From a virus, in IMG/VR virus record IMGVR_UViG_3300040781_000253, positions 1-42,063 of that record: DNA of 42,063 nt; one strand, 5' to 3'. A program made the translations under genes and the position numbers. Below, piece after piece: positions 37,425-42,063 of this stretch (position 1 is the stretch's first letter; each line of letters begins with the position of its first letter). The notes beneath the pieces are model-generated. The model saw only the letters and a program-made list of their open reading frames with translations, was not told the origin of the DNA and did no database searches.

Positions 37425-37778
37425 ATGATTAATACGAATGAAATTAAAATGACAATGAAACAATATTTTGGTATTGAGAGTGATATCGAAAAGCAAACAT
37501 TTAAAATCATGGAAGATATGCACATGAAATTCATTGATGAATTAATTGAATTATTACCTAAAGGAATAAATGATGACGAATTACATCTTGAGGTAAAAGG
37601 ACCGATCAATAAAGAGAAATTTGAAAGTAGAGTATTTTTTAGAAATGTGCCAATTGTTTTTATAGCATCAACATTTAATGTATTATATTTGCGTGATGAG
37701 GAAAAAACTAAACTTGAAGAGAATCGTGATTATACAATTACAGATGAAGCGAAACTATTAGCATTAATGGGTTATTAA
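37425..37778 (+). CDS. hypothetical protein, 117 aa
   Basis: Not recognised. It has a helical N terminus (EIKMTMKQYFGIESDIEKQTFKIMEDMHMKFIDELIELLP) and a small beta part (FESRVFFRNVPIVFIASTFNVLYLRDE). AAGGAGTATTTT before ATG 37425 fixes the start. The frame from 37380 overlaps the upstream gene. Confidence 0.77.
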   Translation: MINTNEIKMTMKQYFGIESDIEKQTFKIMEDMHMKFIDELIELLPKGINDDELHLEVKGPINKEKFESRVFFRNVPIVFIASTFNVLYLRDEEKTKLEENRDYTITDEAKLLALMGY

Positions 37779-37788
37779 GGAGGATATA

Positions 37789-38253
37789 ATGAGTAATAAA
37801 AAATATAAAGAAATAAAAACAAATGTTGGTGTACAAATAACTAACATTTCAACAACAAATGATCATGTTAGAATTGAAATTAAAGATAAAAAATCAAGGC
37901 TACCAGTTGCTATAATTGAGTTGACATATGAACAGTTTGGTTTAATTATTTCAGGTAGAGATACTTGGATTAAAGACGGTGTACCAGCAACGTTGTTTCA
38001 ATCAGACAATCATGGTAAAAATGCAATCAATAAGACTTTTGAATTTGAAATACCATTTGATTGTACTTATGAAAATAGGAAAAAAATAACATGTGACACA
38101 GTATTAAAAGTATGTCCAGATGGTTGGTATCCAGATCTTAATTTTAATTCAAGAGACTCTTTTAGAGTTGATTATGAAAATAATAAACATTATGCTAAGA
38201 CAACAATTAGAAGTTATGTTGATGATGAGGAGGAGATAAAAAATGGAAAATAA
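37789..38253 (+). CDS. hypothetical protein, 154 aa
   Basis: Not recognised. It is basic, with beta-like VGVQITNISTTNDHVRIEIKDKKSRLPVAIIEL and later FEFEIPFDCTYENRKKITCDTVLKVCPDGWYPD. AAGGAGGATATA precedes the ATG. The end overlaps the next gene by 11 bases. Confidence 0.78.
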   Translation: MSNKKYKEIKTNVGVQITNISTTNDHVRIEIKDKKSRLPVAIIELTYEQFGLIISGRDTWIKDGVPATLFQSDNHGKNAINKTFEFEIPFDCTYENRKKITCDTVLKVCPDGWYPDLNFNSRDSFRVDYENNKHYAKTTIRSYVDDEEEIKNGK

Positions 38254-38911
38254 AAGAGTAAGATGTATTAAAGAAACAGAAGGGTTTATAGTAGGTAAAG
38301 ATTATGAATTAAAATACTATCCAAAAAATGAATCTGAATTGCATAGTGTCATTGTCAATGAAAAAGGTTTTCAGGTTCCATTTACAAAAGAGGGATTAGA
38401 TGAGTTTTTTGAACCAACAAAGATACAGATGTTAGATGAAGTAAATGCTGTTGATATTTTAGAAAAAGATTTAAATGTTATGTGCATTAGTTCGAGTCTC
38501 ACTAAATTTTCCAAAGGTGCTTTTTATAAAGCAATAAAAATGAAAAGAAAATTCTCTGATACTATAATTTATCATGTTTATTATGATGCATCAAAAGGTA
38601 AAGGAATACAATTTAGTGAGGATATATTTTTTGATCTCTTTAATATACAGCGTAAAATATCTAATAGTGATTTAATGGATGAGATGATACAAATGAAAAA
38701 TGAGCCTGAAGCATACGATAAAAAAGATTATTGTGATATGTTAGATATTCTTGGAGATAGATTATCTAAAATGATCATAGACGTTCAAAAAATATCACAA
38801 ATGCTTGGTGATTATGATGAGGTTGAGGATTTTGAAGATGATGCAATAAAATTATGTAATGATATAGTATCAGGATCAAATTATTACATAGATACAAAAG
38901 ATGAGGGTTAA
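38243..38911 (+). CDS. hypothetical protein, 222 aa, SH3-like start
   Basis: The start KRVRCIKETEGFIVGKDYELKYY follows a C-x-K-x(4-6)-F-x-x-G-x-x-Y pattern shared in looser form with the genes at 40530 and 40917, suggesting a small SH3-like barrel family spread in this region. A second similar stretch (NVMCISSSLTKFSKGAFYKAIKM, about residues 76-98) suggests an internal duplication. The remainder is helical and acidic. The function is unknown. Confidence 0.78.
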   Translation: MENKRVRCIKETEGFIVGKDYELKYYPKNESELHSVIVNEKGFQVPFTKEGLDEFFEPTKIQMLDEVNAVDILEKDLNVMCISSSLTKFSKGAFYKAIKMKRKFSDTIIYHVYYDASKGKGIQFSEDIFFDLFNIQRKISNSDLMDEMIQMKNEPEAYDKKDYCDMLDILGDRLSKMIIDVQKISQMLGDYDEVEDFEDDAIKLCNDIVSGSNYYIDTKDEG

Positions 38912-38913
38912 TA

Positions 38914-39234
38914 ATGAAATGGATTAAATGGTTTTTATATGTGTTTTTTACTAGGGATGCCAGATTAAGATACCAATATGGACTTATGAAAGGTAAGCAT
39001 GTTGTTAGTATGAAACATGATGTCTTTGGTACTGATTTAGAATATCATCTATGGAAAGAACCTCAAAGAGAGTATCTTACAAGAAGAGAGTATTTTGATT
39101 TATTTAATACTGAGATAAAAAAAGATGTTGATATAGTTGAACTTAATGAGTTTTGTGATAGGTTAAAAAGCGTAAATGTTAGATTAGATAAAATACTTAC
39201 AGATATCAGAGATTTTAGAGAGGGATTAAAATGA
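38914..39234 (+). CDS. hypothetical protein, 106 aa
   Basis: Not recognised. It begins with a hydrophobic, Trp-rich stretch (KWIKWFLYVFFTR) too short for a clear membrane span, then is charged and helical. Its stop overlaps the next ATG (ATGA). Confidence 0.75.
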   Translation: MKWIKWFLYVFFTRDARLRYQYGLMKGKHVVSMKHDVFGTDLEYHLWKEPQREYLTRREYFDLFNTEIKKDVDIVELNEFCDRLKSVNVRLDKILTDIRDFREGLK

Positions 39235-39398
39235 AAAAGTTTATTATAGTTACAAGTAGTAGTATGTCAACAGTTGAAAATAGAGTAAATCATCTTCTTG
39301 ATGAAGGTTATGAGATTTTACAGCTCGATTCATCATTTACTGATGTTACGGTTTTTATGTTACTGAAAGAAAACAAACCAAAAAAGATTGGAAAATGA
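39231..39398 (+). CDS. DUF1737-like small protein, 55 aa
   Basis: The frame lies in an ATGA-coupled chain with genes on both sides (overlaps of 4 bases each). FIIVTSSSMSTVENRVNHLLDEGYEILQ has the x-x-x-L/V-N-x-L-L-x-E-G-[YW]-E pattern of the DUF1737 type, one small alpha/beta unit. The function is unknown. Without it there would be a 160-base gap in a gapless operon. Confidence 0.7.
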   Translation: MKKFIIVTSSSMSTVENRVNHLLDEGYEILQLDSSFTDVTVFMLLKENKPKKIGK

Positions 39399-39592
39399 AA
39401 AAACAATACATCTGCAAAAAATGTGGAATAATAAATGGTAAAGTAATACCATTGATAACAGCTCAAGGAATAAAAACAAATAGAGTTGTGTGCGCCGAAA
39501 TGTATCAAGATGATCTCATGTATGATTTTTTTAGCTGTATGGGTGAGATAGAAATATTAATTGATAAGATAGAGGTGAGTGATGATATATGA
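39395..39592 (+). CDS. small Cys-containing protein, 65 aa
   Basis: The start MKKQYICKKCGIINGKVIP has one C-x2-C pair, with two further Cys (residues 33 and 48) that could bind zinc. Coupled by an ATGA overlap upstream. Its end overlaps the next gene by 11 bases. Confidence 0.73.
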   Translation: MKKQYICKKCGIINGKVIPLITAQGIKTNRVVCAEMYQDDLMYDFFSCMGEIEILIDKIEVSDDI

Positions 39593-39773
39593 AATATACA
39601 TAAATCAATTCGGTAAAGATGAATTTGTTAAAGATCACTTAAAATTAAGAAATAAACATTTTCAGTTTATGAAAAGATTCAAAATTATATTAAAAAATCC
39701 TAACACTAAAGAATTGGAGTTATACATTAACGATGTAGATAATTTTTTGAAAGAGGTGGGTGATGAAGGATAA
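39582..39773 (+). CDS. hypothetical basic protein, 63 aa
   Basis: Not recognised. It is helical and basic (FVKDHLKLRNKHFQFMKRFKIILK). AGAGG at 39571-39575 suits ATG 39582 better than the GTG at 39579. Confidence 0.7.
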   Translation: MIYEIYINQFGKDEFVKDHLKLRNKHFQFMKRFKIILKNPNTKELELYINDVDNFLKEVGDEG

Positions 39774-40062
39774 AATGCTTAGAGTATGTCCTGTATGTGG
39801 TAGTAGTAAATTATTCATACAAAGGGACGAGATAATGTGTACTATGTGTTTACATGAAAAAGATACTCTCTATAGAGCATATCAAATAGCATGGAAAAAA
39901 TTAAAAGCATGGCTTCAAAATAGTCCAGATGCGGAAGTAAATAAAGAAACAATAATAAATCACATAAGTATATTATTTGATAGACCTAGAAGAGAAGTTG
40001 AATCAGACTTATATCATTATATACTTAACCGAGATATAAAAAATGTTAATACCAATGATTAA
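39763..40062 (+). CDS. zinc-ribbon protein, 99 aa
   Basis: N-terminal CPVCGSSKLFIQRDEIMCTMC (residues about 9-29) is a standard two-pair zinc ribbon. The C-terminal part is helical (YQIAWKKLKAWLQN..VNKETIINHISILF). AGAGG before ATG 39763 is preferred over the GTG at 39760. Confidence 0.78.
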   Translation: MKDKMLRVCPVCGSSKLFIQRDEIMCTMCLHEKDTLYRAYQIAWKKLKAWLQNSPDAEVNKETIINHISILFDRPRREVESDLYHYILNRDIKNVNTND

Positions 40063-40516
40063 AAGAAAAACACCATTTACAATGGGTGAAGAAATTTTTA
40101 AAGAAGAATTAATCAAATCTAAAAAACTAAAATTTGAAATGAATCATTCAACAAAAACATCCCCTTACCACTGTGGAATTATAATCAAAAATAAAAATCA
40201 ACAAAAAATCTTTGATATGTTAACTGAAAAATATGGCAACCTAAGAAACTTTACTGAAATAAGTTTAGAAGATTATAAAAACATGGATTGGTTTTTTGAG
40301 TTTACAATGGGTTTTTTGAATGATGATTGGATGGAAGAGCATAGATTAGATTCTTATGATATCTATAATAAGACATATAAAATAATTGGTGATCTTTTCC
40401 AAGAAGGCGACACCATTGTATATTATGATTGCATAGCAATATTAAGTGGACATACTGCGTTTGCTTTAATAAGAGATAACGAGTTAGTTGAAGGACGTAA
40501 ATTTATGAGAAGTTAG
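40043..40516 (+). CDS. hypothetical protein, 157 aa
   Basis: Not recognised. It is mixed alpha/beta with an acidic, Trp/Phe-rich middle (DYKNMDWFFEFTMGFLNDDWMEEH). The start is ambiguous between ATG 40043 and ATG 40055. Neither has a good Shine-Dalgarno, and both overlap the previous gene. Confidence 0.72.
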   Translation: MLIPMIKRKTPFTMGEEIFKEELIKSKKLKFEMNHSTKTSPYHCGIIIKNKNQQKIFDMLTEKYGNLRNFTEISLEDYKNMDWFFEFTMGFLNDDWMEEHRLDSYDIYNKTYKIIGDLFQEGDTIVYYDCIAILSGHTAFALIRDNELVEGRKFMRS

Positions 40517-40529
40517 GAGAGGTGAGTAA

Positions 40530-40913
40530 ATGTTAAAAAAGATATTATGTTATAAAAGTTTCGATGTAAATGGAATTTATTTTAAGAGTGGAGTTTCATA
40601 TGAGTTAGCACATGTAATTGAAAATGAACATTCATCAAGTATTTTTATGTTTAACCATCCTAATGTTATTGATCAATTTGTTCCTGTACTTGAAAATGAT
40701 TTTATTGACAAATTTAATTATGTGGTGGAAAAAGTAAAATTAACACACGAGTTTAAAGAAGTGGAGATATATTTAGAAGGTGGGTTAAAAAGAAAAGAAA
40801 TATTAAAATACAGAAGAGATATGGAAAAACCAAATTGGCATTATTATGAAAAAGAAGATGGTAAAATCATTCATATAAGAAAAGATAAACTTATTATGGT
40901 TGAGGAGTTATGA
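40530..40913 (+). CDS. hypothetical protein, 127 aa, SH3-like start
   Basis: The start LKKILCYKSFDVNGIYFKSGVSYELAHV has the same C-x-K...F-x-x-G-x-x-Y-E-L signature as the gene at 38243. The remainder is basic. GGAGAGGTGAGTAA precedes the ATG. The function is unknown. Confidence 0.76.
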   Translation: MLKKILCYKSFDVNGIYFKSGVSYELAHVIENEHSSSIFMFNHPNVIDQFVPVLENDFIDKFNYVVEKVKLTHEFKEVEIYLEGGLKRKEILKYRRDMEKPNWHYYEKEDGKIIHIRKDKLIMVEEL

Positions 40914-40916
40914 TGT

Positions 40917-41504
40917 ATGAAAAGATATTTTAAAAAGAGTAGACATAAAAAACAATATGATCACAAAGCAGGAAAACAATATAAACTTCTCTGTGTTGAA
41001 AATGATATACAAGATTACTGTTTTAATTTAGCAGGAGATGTTGTTTTTCTAAATGACTATGAATTATCTTTTTCTAAATATGTTGATATTAATGATAAAT
41101 ATATGATTCCAGATAAAGAAGGTTTTATTGATCATAGTATGGTTAAAGAATGTGATAATACTGTTTTAATGTATAATCGAAATCGTTTCTGGGAATATGA
41201 TTATGAACTGGAACAATATACTAATTTTCGAGATATTAAAGGTAAATATATTCTCCTAAATAGAAATAATAAAAAAGAAAAGAGATCAGGTAAAACAAGA
41301 AAATGGATTCGTAAAAATAAACCATTTGAAGATTTAAAAGATATGCTAGAAGAAATAAAGGGTAGTTTGTACGCACTACAAAAATTAGAATTAGATGAAA
41401 AAATAAATACTCAAGATATAGTTAAAAAGATAGAAGATCTTCAGAATAGAAAAAAGGTTGAAAATCATTATCATGATGAAAGAAAATATTATTCAATTTT
41501 TTAA
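40917..41504 (+). CDS. hypothetical basic protein, 195 aa, SH3-like start and helical end
   Basis: The basic start (KRYFKKSRHKKQYDHKAGK) leads into YKLLCVENDIQDYCFNLAGDVVFL, a looser version of the signature seen at 38243 and 40530. Residues 130-195 are helical with coiled-coil spacing (FEDLKDMLEEIKGSLYALQKLELDEK). The function is unknown. Confidence 0.76.
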   Translation: MKRYFKKSRHKKQYDHKAGKQYKLLCVENDIQDYCFNLAGDVVFLNDYELSFSKYVDINDKYMIPDKEGFIDHSMVKECDNTVLMYNRNRFWEYDYELEQYTNFRDIKGKYILLNRNNKKEKRSGKTRKWIRKNKPFEDLKDMLEEIKGSLYALQKLELDEKINTQDIVKKIEDLQNRKKVENHYHDERKYYSIF

Positions 41505-41517
41505 GGAGATGAGTAAA

Positions 41518-41685
41518 ATGAAGAATAAAAATTATTTACCAGAGGATGGAGTAGAGGTTATCATTGAAACTAAAAATGGTAAAAAGTTTAAAGGTTTTTA
41601 TTGTGAGGAGCTTGGTAGGTTTTTATCGGATGATGAGGAGGATTTATATTATCTTAGTGAAATAGCAAATTGGTCGGAAATTTAA
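41518..41685 (+). CDS. DUF551-like small protein, 55 aa
   Basis: The pattern LPEDGVEVIIETKNGKKFKGFY... and the end IANWSEI resemble the L-P-x-D-G-x-x-V and final W motif of DUF551-type phage proteins. AAGGAGATGAGTAAAATGAA forms the start region, and the same string recurs before the next gene. The frame from 41458 lies inside the upstream gene. Confidence 0.73.
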   Translation: MKNKNYLPEDGVEVIIETKNGKKFKGFYCEELGRFLSDDEEDLYYLSEIANWSEI

Positions 41686-41700
41686 AAGGAGATGAGTAAA

Positions 41701-41889
41701 ATGAAAGATAAACTAAAAAGAATGCTTCAATTAATGGAGAATGGAATAGATGACTTATGTAATCTATGTAAGATACAATATGAAGGAAAATGTTCAGAGT
41801 CTAGAGGAATTAATGAATATGGTAACAAAGTTAAAGTAAGTGGTATCACCTTCTGTTCAGATTGGGAAGAAAAGGTAAATAATGAATAA
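41701..41889 (+). CDS. small Cys/Trp-motif protein, 62 aa
   Basis: The protein is almost only the recurring motif: LCNLCKIQYEGKC ... GITFCSDWEEK, i.e. C-x2-C-x7-C and C-x2-W, as at the ends of the genes at 29971 and 34871. ATG 41701 is well spaced from AAGGAG. An in-frame ATG at 41692 is too close. Confidence 0.75.
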   Translation: MKDKLKRMLQLMENGIDDLCNLCKIQYEGKCSESRGINEYGNKVKVSGITFCSDWEEKVNNE

Positions 41890-42063
41890 ATTAGAGAGAA
41901 TAAAAATACTTCTATCTTATCATTTTAATATACTAATACCAACCAATAATAAAAATGATTCAATAATAGATGCATCATCAGGAAAGGAAATAAAAACAAT
42001 ATCAAAAGAATACTATTATAAAAATGTAAAAGAAAAAGATGTAGAGGATATAGTAGTTGAGTG
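41882..42063 (+). CDS. partial hypothetical protein (runs off the window)
   Basis: An open frame begins at ATG 41882, overlapping the previous stop by 8 bases, and continues without stop to the window end (60 codons seen). The visible protein (MNKLERIKILLSYHFNILIP...) is basic and helical. Not recognised. The 3-prime end is missing. Confidence 0.65.
   Translation, partial: MNKLERIKILLSYHFNILIPTNNKNDSIIDASSGKEIKTISKEYYYKNVKEKDVEDIVVE

Overview
This window is a contiguous piece of a large, AT-rich, tailed bacteriophage genome of the contractile-tail (myovirus, T4-related) type. The evidence is a plus-strand, tightly packed gene set that includes homologues of the T4 baseplate wedge proteins (gp25, gp6 and gp53-like), a gp17-type large terminase, two tail-sheath-family proteins, a gp19-type tail tube, a gp48/gp54-type tube initiator, a UvsX/RecA recombinase and a DnaB/gp41-type helicase. 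TAA, TAG and TGA all act as stops, so the code is standard. No credible minus-strand gene was found. The host cannot be read from the sequence. The only clue is a phage lipoprotein with a cysteine motif typical of secreted proteins of Myxococcota and related former deltaproteobacteria.

Layout. (1) 1-730 is a stable-RNA operon: promoter, tmRNA (ssrA) with an unusual 24-codon tag, a long hairpin, tRNA-Gln(UUG) and a terminator. (2) 803-4373 holds an HU-like protein, an unknown protein, a UvsX-like recombinase, a 52-residue EF-Ts/UBA-like mini-protein and a replicative helicase. (3) 4383-24601 is the virion module: baseplate wedge, tail fibre, terminase, a sheath paralogue carrying a Kelch propeller, the main sheath with its own inserted modules, tail tube, two free-standing homing endonucleases (HNH and Vsr-like), gp53-like, tube initiator, a charged protein and a possible hub-assembly pair. 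(4) 24646-42063 is an accessory region of about 45 small genes, mostly unrecognised. Its first half is arranged as five operons, each started by a near-identical promoter and 5-prime hairpin cassette. An acidic lipoprotein ends the fifth operon. A structured small-RNA candidate with its own promoter and terminator follows at 36395-36590.

Regulation visible in the sequence. Two promoter classes are apparent: host sigma70-like TTGACA/TAATAT promoters before stable RNAs, homing endonucleases and accessory operons; and T4-late-like TATAAATA boxes in the gaps before most virion transcription units. Five accessory promoters share a 32-bp element whose perfect 9-bp inverted repeat begins at the predicted transcription start, so each mRNA would begin with the same stem-loop. 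A second short leader box, TTTGTTGYTA, recurs in about ten 5-prime leaders just upstream of ribosome binding sites.

The most novel-looking items are the Kelch propeller inside a sheath-family protein, the shared +1 hairpin cassette, the phage tmRNA tag, the candidate sRNA near 36.5 kb, the EF-Ts-like mini-protein and the lipoprotein. All functional statements come from reading sequence and motifs, and no database search was run.
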